DNA of 64,000 nucleotides, taken from NCBI GenBank assembly GCA_033819885.1, contig JAQYUZ010000031.1, forward strand, positions 124,001 through 188,000, written 5' to 3'. Of this stretch, positions 1 through 11,483 are shown piece by piece; position 1 is the stretch's first letter; each line of letters starts with the position of its first letter. Source of the DNA: Microbotryomycetes sp. JL201. Its lineage: Eukaryota > Basidiomycota > Microbotryomycetes. Below the pieces are notes generated by a model. The model made no database searches. It was not told the DNA's origin and saw only the letters and a program-made list of their open reading frames with translations. The translations under genes and the position numbers were made by a program.

Positions 1-198
1 TCACGAATGTAAAGATAAACGGTGGCACGGACGAATTGAGAAAGATCATTGGATAGGACAGGCGCAAAGAACAGATTTTGAAAAGAGCCAGTGACTGTGC
101 TGTTGTAACAAAAAACCTCGAGTATCACACAACGCTTGGTTGATCCAAGCAAACAACAACTGATATGACATGCTATACAAGAACAAGAGGGACTCGGC

Positions 199-1652
199 TC
201 ACTTGCCCATGCTGATGGCTTCGAGCTTGCAAAAGTGGTTCCGGGCGAGTTTAATGTTGAGCTCGACGACCGCAGGTTCTATGATTCCAGAAAGGTTCAG
301 GTTTCGTTCGAGCTCGAAACGTGTACTCTCAAGGTCTGCACGTACCGACGTGAGCTTTGGCGAGCACGAGGATGTATGTTTCAGGTGTGAGTGCGTCAAG
401 CACTGCTGTGTAATGGCTCGTCGACATTGTCAAGCTCGAGAAGGGCGATCGAATTTTGCTGTCCGCATGCCGTATTCGAGTCAGTTCTGTTCTTGTGTGC
501 ATACTGCCTCAGCGTTCCAACTCACGAGCAACCAAGTTTGAACGCTTTCACCATCGTACTGATGCGCTCGAATCTTCGCTTGTCCCATTCTTCGTCCTCT
601 TCGGTCGAGGAAACGTGCGGGGCAGTGACTGAAGAGATGACGAGGAATGTCGTCCGCTCGAACAAAACGACTTCGGACGCAGACGTCAAGTCGAGAAAGT
701 TGCCCAGGTTGAGACGCAAAGATGACAGAGACGGCATCAGGTGAGCCATGATGACGGACCATGCCTAGAAATACGAGAGACTTGGTCAGAATGTGATCGA
801 TTTTGAGAACGCTCGCGTGCCTGGTTCGACTCGCTTTGTACAGAGTCTCGTTCCAAATTGAAGTGCCGTGGAAACGAAGCTTGCCTCTCCACCCGGCCTC
901 TGTCGCTCGTTTAGTCACTTCACTCTCGAATTCTGACAGCTTGCTTGCTTGTTGGGCTTCAGGTACGAGATCCATCTTGTGCAACAACACAAACACTGTC
1001 GGTCCTGTCGAGCTCGCGCTCGTCGACAAGGACGACCCGTTCACCGAGTGTTCGTCCTTGACGTTCGAGCTCGTGCCACTCTGACGTGCTTGCTCGTCAT
1101 CATCAGCCGCTGCGCCGTCGCCGTTCTGGTCTTTGAGCGCGCCAAGACATTTCAGAAAATAGTGCGTATCGGAACCCATCAAATCTGGCGACTCGGCGTC
1201 AAAGATGTAGATCAACGAGTGAACGGCCCTGAAAATGGTCGAGGATTGGGACGTCAAGTGAGAGTCCATGAAAGCTGTGTGATCAAACAAAAGCATGAAC
1301 TGAGCATTCCTAGTGTTTACGTCTTCTTGCTTTTTCTCAAAGCGTGCGCGTGAAATGCACGCTCGAAACACAAACATCGTCACTCACAATCTTGTCCGCC
1401 ACAATCCCACAGATCCAGTCTCAATCCTCCCAAGAATTTAACCTGACTTGACTCTACATCAATCGTCGCCGCCAATCGTCTCGTGTCTGAAGCCATTTGA
1501 GATTTAAAAATGATGCCACGCATCGACGTCTTGCCCGAACCTGATTTGCCCATCAACAAGAGCTTGCGTGGTTTCGTAGACACTGTCGTCTGTGTCGTTG
1601 TAGGCGAGGACGTGCCCGATGATGGTGCATGACCGTGCGCCGTCGAGTACAT
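199..1652 (-). CDS. GTR1: Rag-family GTPase Gtr1 (RagA/B type)
   Basis: This is the small GTPase that, paired with Gtr2/RagC, signals amino-acid sufficiency to TORC1 at the vacuole. Five exons fit: 1388-1652, 835-1274, 526-764, 346-458 and 199-278, giving 378 residues. The P-loop GKSGSGKTS lies near residue 30. It is followed by the Rag-specific ATIDVE and LWDCGGQD motifs, the HKMDL guanine-specificity motif, the [13 protein letters not shown] segment and a C-terminal roadblock-like domain ending in the conserved NIKLARNHF helix. A low-complexity acidic/Ser-rich insert of about 40 residues sits just before HKMDL and is absent from yeast Gtr1 as I know it. The frame is only kept if intron 2 has a GC donor (GCGAGT, read on the minus strand at 834-829). 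An upstream in-frame ATG at 1790 would add 46 residues without family resemblance, so 1652 is preferred. Identity is very likely. Confidence 0.93.
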
Positions 1653-1994
1653 GGTACGACTGGCTTGCCCCTCGGCACTGTCGAGCAATCTCACGTGTGT
1701 TGTAGAGTGCCACACTACCGTCAGAGTCTGCTGTGCTGTGGTACAAGCCCTGTGCGGAGCGCGGTTCGGCCGAGTCGCGTACACCGACAAGCCACACGCG
1801 ACAAAGGCCGTTTACGCAGCCACACCAGCCAGCTGCCTTGTTCAGGTACTGACGACACGTGACCCCCTAGTCCGCGAGCTGTACAGACGTTGGCAGACAA
1901 TTAGGCTGAGCGAGAGCGCCGAGGCACCCGAATAATTCAATACATATACGGATAAATCAAACAACATGACAAGAGTTACTGTGAAACACACCAT

Positions 1995-4900
1995 CTATTC
2001 CTCGCCGAACCCAATCGAGTTGTCAAGCGCAAAATCCAGCTTGGTGACCAGACTAAAACAACAAGAGTCAGTGCGACGGCTACACCATTCGTCAACATAT
2101 TGACTGACGTCTCAAAATCGGGGTAGGTCGGCAAGTCGAGTCGGTTGAAACCTGCCACGTGACGAATTTCAATCAGTGTTCATTGCCGCCTCGGAATCGG
2201 ATCCCCTAAGAATCCGCTTACACGTATGTGCCTTTGGCAAGTGAGTTGAATTCTCAATCTTTTCAATCGTAAACCTTCTTGGTCCGTCACTACCTTGCAA
2301 GTCGCGAAAGCCATGGATCGGAACTCGACTCGTGCCAGTGGCAAACTGCAACAATCGAGCACGTCGCTCGGCGTCCCATGACTTGACAAGTTGCCAAAAC
2401 CACTTGACGACATCGTCCGATTGCTTGACGAGACGCGGTCAACCCGTCAGCCGAAAGTGTTTCAGACGAGGCAAATGGCCAAAGCACAACTTACAGTGTA
2501 GCCTCGATAGTCTGTATGCTTCATCCAATCGTCAATGTCAATATCTGACAGTCCTCCAATCAGCAGCTAGACCCGCAGGCGGTGTTTGTCAGCTCTCGCA
2601 TCCTAATCTAACTTGAAACACACGTTACTGACCTCTAGCTCTCGCTCGTCAAAGATAGCTAAAGCTTCAGGTTTGACAATCTCGTGCAAACCCTTCTTGA
2701 AAGCTTCAATCTGTTGAGAGATCCGTCCTTTCAACCTTTGCTCACACAACAGTTTGACGTATTCGAGCTTGTTTGTTTCTGTGACTGGAATGTTTGCGCC
2801 GTTCGGTTTAAGTTCAACTTGCTGAGTAACTCCGAACGAGTCATACTCGTCTACAAAGTCGAGCTCCAACACGTCCGTAATGTCATTCTCGACCATCCAA
2901 GTAAGCGATTGGTGCACGTCGGCGTCTATCAAAGCCATGTCGTCCAAACCAACTTCCTTGTCGAGTACGAGTTTGTAAATGCTTGTGCTGAAATGCGCGT
3001 CAATAAATCGGCGGTGAAATATCGCCATACCGATGGCGCGCCCGACAAACTGGAACCAGTCGAGATGGTCCGGATTGATTCCAGAATTCGGGTTGATCGT
3101 GAGCATATAGTTACCCTTTTGTGTGTGTTCAAACAGGCAGTACGACGGATCAAAGATGGCGTGCGACAAGAGAAAGAAAAATTCTCTGTCGCAAAATTGC
3201 AATCAGCGCATCTTCGAGAAGTCCTTCCGGCCAGTGTCGTGCAGCGCACCTCGATACCCCACCAAAATCAATGCCTTCTTCGCCTCTGAACGTAATCATC
3301 AAGCGTTTGCGCAGCGTCTCCTCTGGCAACTTCATCACTTCGACGAAAGCGTCTTCGAAAAGTCGGTCTCGTCGGACCGTGATTCGACACTCGCCCGGCT
3401 GCACACGTTGAGCTGGCTGGGACCGGAAGTAGATCTGTGCAAAGCAAATGTCAGCTTTGCAGTGAACGGAAACATGATACGAATGATTGCGCACGAGCTT
3501 TCGCCTGAAATCTCGCTTCGATTGATCTGCGCCTTCGTCAATAGAGGGCATTCGAGGATCCTCCCAAGTCGTGGTCTTTGTGTTGTGGTCGACATAGTAA
3601 CGCTGTTCAAAAGCAAAGTCGCAGTCAATCCTTCTTGTCCGGCGCAACTCTGACATAAAAGTTCACCTTGCCGTTTGCTGTATGCCTCAATTCCCAACCA
3701 GCGGGTAACGGCCCCAAAGCTTCGTCGGACACCTCAAAGTTGCTCGCACTTGCGGTCTCGCGAGCTCTTCTTGATGCCGATGTCGTCGAACTCGCGCTGA
3801 CACTACGGTTCGCTGAAGGCCGCGTCTCGAGAGTCTGAGAACGGCCAGAAGGTGAGCTCTCGGTATTTGTTTGTGCCTGTGTCGGCGTCGCGCTGGATGA
3901 CAGCCTTTCCTCGGCGGAATTGGGCGTTGCACACCGCGGAGGCGCGGCAGGTCCAGGTGAAGCTGGACTTGGGGACAAAGGAGAAGCCGACCTGTGCGCT
4001 CCTGAGCTCGAGGCAGGACCTGTCGAGCTCCTTGGGTCCTCCCACGTTGTCCGACGATTATTGTGATCTACAAAGTAAGGTCGACCGTTTGGTGCATACT
4101 TCATTTCCCAACCGCTAGGCAGCGACCCGACAGCCGAGGTTGTTGGAGTTGGTACCACAGTTCTGGCTGATGTCACGGTCTCTGACCTATTGCTTTGCTG
4201 ATCGTAGCCCTGTCGGATTTGAGCAGCCACTCGCGGTCCGGCAATGCCATTGATGGCTTGCTCGTCCATATCTACGGCGCCTAGAGCTTCATCCGCTGCT
4301 CGGACGTTCGCAGCACCTTGACGATGCTGAGCTATGGTCATTGATCTGCCGAGTTGCCCGCGTTCTCGTTCGGCGACCGGTCTGAGCTGATGAGACGAGT
4401 CGCCACCGGATGTCCTCGCCGTAGGGCCTCCGGGCCTATTAAGCATGGTAGGAGTACGTCCAAGGGCTGCGCCACTGCTGATGCGAGGTCTCGACCCTAA
4501 AGGCGGCTGGGGGGAAACCGATCTCGGGGGTGCTGCAGGCGCTGCACTGTAGCCGAGTGGCGCTGGGTAAGTGGACACCGGGCGCGAGGCACTGGGTCTC
4601 GTTCCAAGATTCATGTCTCTCGTCCCATTCATGGCGCCTGTCGGGTCTGCCTGCGACGTCTGCCGTTGGGCTGGTCTAGGCAGCTCATCCGACGCCACCT
4701 GGAGAATGACTCTGCCCGACACGGCCAGATTATCGGCCGACTTTTCTAGATCGCGCGAGATGGAGACTGCATGGGACCGACACTGTTTATACCTAGGCCG
4801 TAGTCCTCAGAATCCCGACATACCTTGGCCGACTCTGTGCCATGGCAAGACTTGATCCAGCCTGTGTATTGTCACTTCACCCAAGAACCCCTAGATTGGC

Positions 4901-5488
4901 ACAGCTCAGTGGCCCTGTTACCCTGACGATTCCGTTGATGCTGAGCTTACCTCGTGCCGTTTCTTGTATTTCGTATTATCGTGAATCCGAATGAGAACCC
5001 TGCAAGCAAATGCAGCCCGCTTGAGAGGTCTGGCTGCAAACAGCAACCATTTTCATCGTACCTGGTGCCTTCTTCTGCCTCAAATTCGAAATTTGCCGCC
5101 CAGTAGGGATTGACTGATGCTTTCGCAACCGGACTTGCAAACGAGACTACGGGTCGTGCGTACGGAGCATTTGGTCGAAAGACGTGAACGGCTGCGAACG
5201 GATGTGGCAGCTGTTTGGACCTCTCATCAGTCACAGTTCGCGGAATGGCACGTGACCTCGAACGACTGACGTCAAACACTTCACGCTTGATCAAGTCGTC
5301 TGCAGCGCATCGTCAGCAAGTCTTTCGATCGATCGAAAGCGGTCAGTACTGCTCGACTGACCAGCTGCGACGACTGCTCGGACGCAGCAACGCGGTCGAA
5401 TGGCAAGGTTCAATGATGAATGAGCGACAGCGAAGGCAACAGGCATTTAGCATGCTATCTCACCTGTCAGCTTGATCCTCCTGATCAT
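1995..5488 (-). CDS. RSP5: Rsp5-type C2-WW-HECT E3 ubiquitin ligase
   Basis: NEDD4-family ubiquitin ligase acting on membrane cargo and many other substrates. Thirteen exons fit: 5464-5488, 5271-5299, 5062-5210, 4951-4999, 4824-4890, 3667-4766, 3495-3602, 3250-3434, 2633-3185, 2495-2566, 2222-2423, 2109-2151 and 1995-2052, giving 879 residues. An N-terminal C2 domain (residues about 1-130, with [13 protein letters not shown] and GFLGEV) is followed by a Ser/Pro-rich linker. Two WW domains follow (about 322-352 and 459-490, each with the W...TTWEDPR signature), then a HECT domain (about 525-879). HECT carries [25 protein letters not shown] and GTSRVP; the catalytic cysteine is in LPKAHTCFNRLDLP, split by intron 11. 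The protein ends in GFGEE. Yeast Rsp5 has three WW domains; only two are visible here. An ATG at 5500 would add four residues. Confidence 0.95.
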
Positions 5489-5500
5489 TGGCCTGCGCAT

Positions 5501-5991
5501 TGCCGCAAATACAAAGTCAGCAATTGCGCTCTGTTGCGGTTGTAATGTCGTCAGGAGCCGACACCGCCTCGAGTCATGCCTTGGGGTGGACCATGCAGCG
5601 CCTGAACGGTCAGCGGAAGCACACAGAAGATGACTCACTGTCCGTTGGAGGGCTGCATATGGGCTTGCTGCCCTTGTGGTCGCAACATTTTGGCGCTCGC
5701 TGGTCCAACAAAACGCTGCGCCTCTCGCGTCTGCGACAACGTCACGCGCACGCAGCCTCGGTTCGACTTGCGAAAGACAAGAACGAGCCCCCGGGCTGTG
5801 CGGACACTGTCTACTTTGATGTTGAAGAGGGCCAAGACTCTGATCCGTTCCGAAACGACGGAGGCGTCGATCACACATCCGCAGCAGTCACCTGAAGCTT
5901 GCATACTTGTGCTTGACAACATGAACCCAACCCCTTAAATCCGCCCGTTATCGTGTACCGGGCCGCTAAACTAAAGAGAACAAGAAAAGTC
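5501..5991. other. Intergenic, IBTK-like gene to RSP5
   Basis: About 490 bases between two minus-strand genes. It should contain the 3' end of the IBTK-like gene and the promoter of RSP5. ORFs in both strands here have no family signature, and I see no repeat or RNA gene. Confidence 0.6.
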
Positions 5992-8900
5992 TCACGTGGT
6001 GCTTGTTGCGCCTCTGCCCCTGCCCCTGCCATCGCCCCTTTCGACACGATTAGACCTCTCTCCTGTACCTTCGTTCGGATTGCGCGACTGATTCGACTTG
6101 CCACCTTTAGCTTTCGGACCAGATGACATTGCGCCCGAAGCTCCACCCCTCTTGCCTCTCTTCCCATCCTTGCCTCCTCGCGCTTGCTCTCCCGCCTGCT
6201 GTCCCGCACTGCTCGACGGTCCGACGCCTCTAGGCACAAATTCGGGCGCGCGAACCATCTTTTGAACTTTTTTGCTTTCTTCCTCGAACCAAGCTTCAAA
6301 CTCTCGACGCTCACGTTCTTCGTCATCACGTCTTTTTTGCTCTTCCTGCTCGTGAGCCATCACTTGAAGGAACGAACGTGGAGCTTTGACTTGACGAATC
6401 GCTTGAATCTCGGCTTGTTGCTGAGATTGTATAGCAGCGAACGAGGACAAAGACGAGCTAGAGGCAGCCGGAGGCGACGACACGGGCAGTTGACCACCAC
6501 CGTTGCCGCTCTCCGAGGAGGATATTGCGGCAAGTGACTGGCTGAGAGAGCTTGTAACAGTGGCAGACGGTCCGGGCGAATCGCGACCAATAGACGAATA
6601 GTTCGTCCATGGCACGTCAGCGCCTCCAAAACCGCCCCGTGTTGCCGCTCTTTGGCCAGGCGCAAGCTTTGCAGGAATGTATACAGGACCTGACGCAGCA
6701 GATGGTGCCAGAGCCGGTCTCGCAGCTGAAGCCGCCGAAACGCCCGCACTACTCGTGGCAGAAACCGGACGTGTACCAATAACAGGACGCGAGCTGCCGG
6801 GCAGTGGTCTCGTTGGCGTTTGACTCTGAGCTGCCTGAATATCGGCTAATGACGTTTTTGTCGGCGCAGAGACGCGCCAGCCCGCTGGGCTGACACTGCC
6901 GTGGTCGACCGAGGATCCTTGCGAGGCTGGGACTGCAGGCGAACTGGTAGAGTGGGATGGTAGTGGGCGTGTCGGAGTTGAGGCCCCCGCAAGAGCCTTA
7001 GCCCGACTTGCAACCGCAGCTGCAGCGGCGGCGGCAGACTCATTGGCCATAATGCTGCGCAAATCCAGCGGAGCCCTGCAATCCACAAAACTTCAGTCTG
7101 TATTGCCGGGCAGTTCATAAGCCAGGACTTACCGAGCAGCTTGCGGCGGACCGGCTGCCGCCCAAGGTTGAAGTCGATTCGGAGGCGGTGATCCGAGCAA
7201 CATACTCATACCAGACGCGCTTTTGCGCCCGTTCCCGGCCGAGGCAAGTCCAGAAAAACATTGCGACGTCACTCTCGATGTAGATGCAGTCGCGTCCAGA
7301 GAAAAGTCTTCATCCATCGCAAAGAGGTCGTCTGTCTCTTTGACAGCAGGCATCGGTGGCGACATGACGGGTGTCAACCGGGGTGACGGCCGAGCATTCA
7401 AACGAGGCGAAGGACCAGGAGACAGCATTGATGGCGAAGGTCTCGGACTCGCCGTGTCTCCGCCCATCTTTGGCTTCCATTTTCTGGCGCCGCCCGTTTG
7501 GCGAGCGACATCCTGCTCGGATAGCCAAGTCGAATGCTTTGACATGAGATCCGACACGAGCATGCCAGACCGAGAAATAGGTAATTTGGCACCTTGGCGC
7601 TCTTGACAGAAATCTGTTAAGGATGTGACAAGCTCGTTGGGCAAATCATCGAGAAGTCTGTTTTCAAGGACGGTCTCCATCGACGAGGCGAGGTAATACA
7701 TGCACGCGCGAGTAAGGTCAATTGCCTCATAGAAAGCGGCGTCCACCAGTATCGAGCACACGTTGTTCAATGTGACTGCGTGCGGATCGAGGTAAGTGAG
7801 AATCATGACAGAGGATCTTGCAGAACTCACTGAAACTGCGAAGCACTGCGGAGCACACCTGCTTGAGCTTGTCGAGCAGCAGCTCGTTACACGCGGCAAG
7901 GACCTGAGTGACAAAGTCGATGTACTCGTCCGCACTTGGTCGGTCTGCGAGGGAACAATCAGGTGAGCGTCCAAGTAGCGCGCCGCATCCACTCACCGAT
8001 AGACTGGAACAAGCTCATGCCTGCGCCCCTGTATATGTGTTCCAGAACGAGGCTCATGACGTCCCACGAGATGTGTGAGAGGTCGACTGTGACCGTGTCA
8101 TCGTCGCCTTCAAAAATACGCAAAACCGTCCAGTCTGGATCTTCGTAGAACGCCTCAAAAAAGCTGCAGCGCGCTCGCAGCACAGCAGAGTGACACCAGA
8201 CTTCTCGATCGGCCAATTTGAGCAGAACATCAGGTTGCGAAGCATTCTTAGGCGTCGCACACGAGATGCCCTGCTGCAACAGCGAGCCCAACTGCTGAGG
8301 TAGCAGCGGTCTCGGAGTTGTCTTGGTCTGATTCTCCAAGGCATCATGCAGCGCCGATAGTCCGAGGTCGTAGGCAATTTGCCGCAGCTCGTTTTTTATG
8401 GTACCGACCATCGAGCCGCCCAGAAGATGTTGCACCTGCGTACCAACTCGAGCATCCCACAGCGCCGGCAAGTCGTCCGAGTAGAGGTAGTGCATGAGTA
8501 ATAATGCGACGAGAGGCTGACAATTGAGGTGCACGTCACTATCTTCTGACTTTGAAATGCGCTCGGCGAGAACGGAGGATCGCGCGGCGAGCACAAGCTT
8601 ATGAACCGGGAAACGGTATTGCCCAGCGACAAACAGGACATCGCTGCCGGCAAGAGGTTGTTCCCATTCGTCGTCCCATTCCTTGAGCACTTTGAGCAAG
8701 TTGTGCGCGACTTTGACGTCTCTGTCGATCAGAGCGTCTGCCGTTCTCTCCAGCTCATCGTCTTCCTCGCCATCAGCTGTTGCATATTTTCTATTTGCGG
8801 GATCGGCACCAAGAGGACCGACCCTTCTCCAATGCGGCAGTATACCGAGCAGATGTTCGGGCAGAGTTGGCCCTTCGATATCGATGAAGCGAAGAGGGAC

Positions 8901-10851
8901 GTCCGCCCGAAGAGCAGCGAATGCGCCCGTCGAGTTTGCAGCGACCTTGATCACGCGCTGGATGTAAGGCACGCGCGTGAACTTCCAGCTTCCTCCACTG
9001 TGAACGGCCTTAACTGGAGTCGTGGGCGTCCGTGTGCCAGACACACTGCCTGTCTTTCCGCTCTGAGCCTCGTATCGTTTCGTACGGATGAATACGTGAC
9101 CAGAAACGGTGCAGAGAATGATGCTGCCGTCTAGACCAATGCCGACGTCAGTCACGGCCGTAAATTTGCGACGAAGGGACCAGATTCGCTGGGGCTTGGG
9201 TGCAAGTCGCGCCAGCGCTTGAGGACTGTCAACGCCGGCAGATGCCCCACCCTCGAGTGTAAAGCTGAAAACATCGCCAAGTGATGACAGAGCCACAAAC
9301 TGAGTTCCGCTTGAGGTAATCTTTTTGATCATGGGTTTCGTCTCGGCCTGGATGACGAGAGTGAGCGTCCAATGATCGGCACGAGCACGAACACTTACAT
9401 GAGGTGGTCGATAAGGCTGCATACCGACAGGAAAGGGTGTTGACGGGAACGAAACGCGCACATACCCTTCCATGAACAATACGACAACTTCCCGGGATTC
9501 GAGCAGACAAGCCGTGGCGTTTTCTGTCGCAGTGAGCATTATGACGGGTTGAGGAACAATTGTAACTTTGCGAGGCAGGATTTGCACTGCTGTGCCTCCG
9601 AACGGATAACCCAGCTGCCCCTTGTTCGTGCCCCAGGTGTACAGGGCGTCCGCAGTGAAGACAGCGGTGTGCGTTCTGGAAGCAGCCGCGCCGAGCACGA
9701 CTTCCTTCTTTAGAGCACCGACGACCCGCCTCGGCGTGTATTGGATCGGCTCATCGTTGCTCTGCTTTGGAGCGTTCGCCGGGATACCTGTCGGCTGATC
9801 TAAGACGTAGCCGAGCTGACCGAACCGATTCAAGCCAAAGGTATAGACATGTCCTTCTGTCGTGACCACGACGGTATGGTCCGGGGAGACTGCGATGGCA
9901 GCAGCCGTCTGCTGGAAGTCAGCGAGTACCTCGAACTGGAATTGCGTGTGCGCTGTTCGTCCGAGTCTATCGAAAGAGCTTCTTCAGTCGGTTGCGAAGT
10001 TCGCGGAGGCTCCGCCACTGACCGGCCACCCGTGCCATAACCACACATCCTAACGTTACGTCTTTTTTCGTCCGTAATGATACCTGCGAGCCGCAAGCAT
10101 TAGTTTGAAGTGGTCGGATACGCACTTGCAACTGCTTACCCGTGTGCAAACGAGCCATGGCGACGTCTTGAACACGCAGAGGCTCATATGCAGCGAGACC
10201 TTTCCCGTTCTCCTCACGTTTGAGCTGAACGCGCTCGGGAAACGCCCTATCTGCGTCGCTCGTAAAGCCAAGCACAAAGTTACGGTTCTGACCCCACGTA
10301 TACAGGTCGAGGCGACCTGGGTTGTTCGAATCGAGTGTGTTTACAGGATTGGTTCCGTCCACTGTGCTGTTGTACACATCGAATGGAGAAAGGCCTTCAT
10401 GGTCTTTGAGTCGGATATCGACGTCGGTTCTCGCGAGCAACAGTCGAGCGGCGGCAATATTGCCAGCGTACAATGCACGATGCAGAGCTGACCAACCGCT
10501 TTCGATATCCACGGCATTCACTTGAAGACCTGGTACAGCAAGCAACAGTTCGACCCATTCCAGAGCCCAAGTCGCGAGCTCCGTCACTGCGACGTGGAGC
10601 ACGGTTCGACCGAGCCAGTCTCTTCGGTTGACTTCTGCATTGAATGCAGCGGTCGCCATCGTCTGTCCCACCTGGAAACCTCCGCCTGGGCTCTTTGACA
10701 AGGAACTGGGTCCCCCTCCGCCAGCGTTGGCGCCACCCGTGCTCTGAGACGCCGCATTTCCCGCCGAGGACCGGGTCAAGAATGCTCGAGCCTTTCTAAT
10801 TGACCTGTCTCTGTACAGAGAATGTAGGTCTACTAGGACTGCCGCGCTCAT
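5992..10851 (-). CDS. Ankyrin-RCC1-BTB protein, IBTK-like
   Basis: A large scaffold resembling metazoan inhibitor of Bruton tyrosine kinase (IBTK), a substrate adaptor for Cullin-3 ligases; the fungal role is unproven. Six exons fit: 10140-10851, 10023-10083, 7997-9966, 7831-7944, 7133-7775 and 5992-7075, giving 1527 residues in an intact frame. Order of parts: ankyrin repeats (residues about 75-175, GRTVLHVAVTE and GWSALHRALYAG); an RCC1-like region beginning LYTWGQNRNFVLGF and VYTFGLNRFGQLGY; a first BTB (DVLFVAGQYRFPVHKLVLAA); and a second BTB (DVLLKLADREVWCHSAVLRA). A long Ser/Ala/Pro-rich tail follows, with a charged helix (SFLQVMAHEQEEQKRR) and a Gly/Arg/Lys-rich end. That charged helix also resembles the IBTK C-terminus. 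The start ATG at 10851 is the first in frame before the ankyrin repeats. Confidence 0.88.
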
Positions 10852-11483
10852 GATCTGAAGTCACCCTCGAGCGACCAAGCTCTGGCTTGGATCGAGTCAC
10901 GAACGACTCGACGGCCAGAGAATGGTACTCGGAGGATGTCAAGCTGCCTTATCCCTACCGGACAAGCGCAGCTCGGGTGCTTTGAGTACGCTGTTGGCGT
11001 CGTGCTACCGATCGACTTGGATCGCCTGTTGGTCGTCAACTGCTGGACGCTACCTAGCCTTAGCGATTTATCTGAGACTGAATAGAGATCTTGAATCAGG
11101 CGATGCTATTTGTGATGTGTCGCGCCGGCTGACGATGTAGCGATGACGCGCGTGAGTGACTCGAACCCGAACGTGCGCGATACGAGATACGGCTTCACGA
11201 GTCATGATAACGCGTCAATGCGCGCAGTTTAGATCATCCGATTTGACTGCTCACGACAAGAGTGGATGGGGACTAGTCGGCCGGATCAGCTCAAAAGCGG
11301 CTCACTCCAGTTGCGCACGTGACAACGACCAGGTCCTGGATATCAGAATTGGAAAAAAGTCCAGGAACATGTTGCAACATTGCACTGTTTGCCTGATATC
11401 AGGTATCCTTCTTGCGGCTTCCATATCATTCTCTGTCATCAGCTGGACAGATCCAGCGCTAGGCCGACAGACTTGTTCGCAGC
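10852..11483. other. Intergenic, glycosidase 3' end to IBTK-like 5' end
   Basis: About 630 bases with no convincing coding exon. It holds the promoter of the IBTK-like gene and the 3' end of the glycosidase gene, both on the minus strand. No repeat is obvious. Confidence 0.55.

Noticed and set aside
1-198. A gene end or regulatory element at the left edge
   Set aside because: Less than 200 bases of GTR1 3' flank; nothing recognisable can be supported.
2684-3289. 201-codon plus-strand ORF
   Set aside because: It is antisense to the HECT domain of RSP5, whose conserved protein explains the openness.
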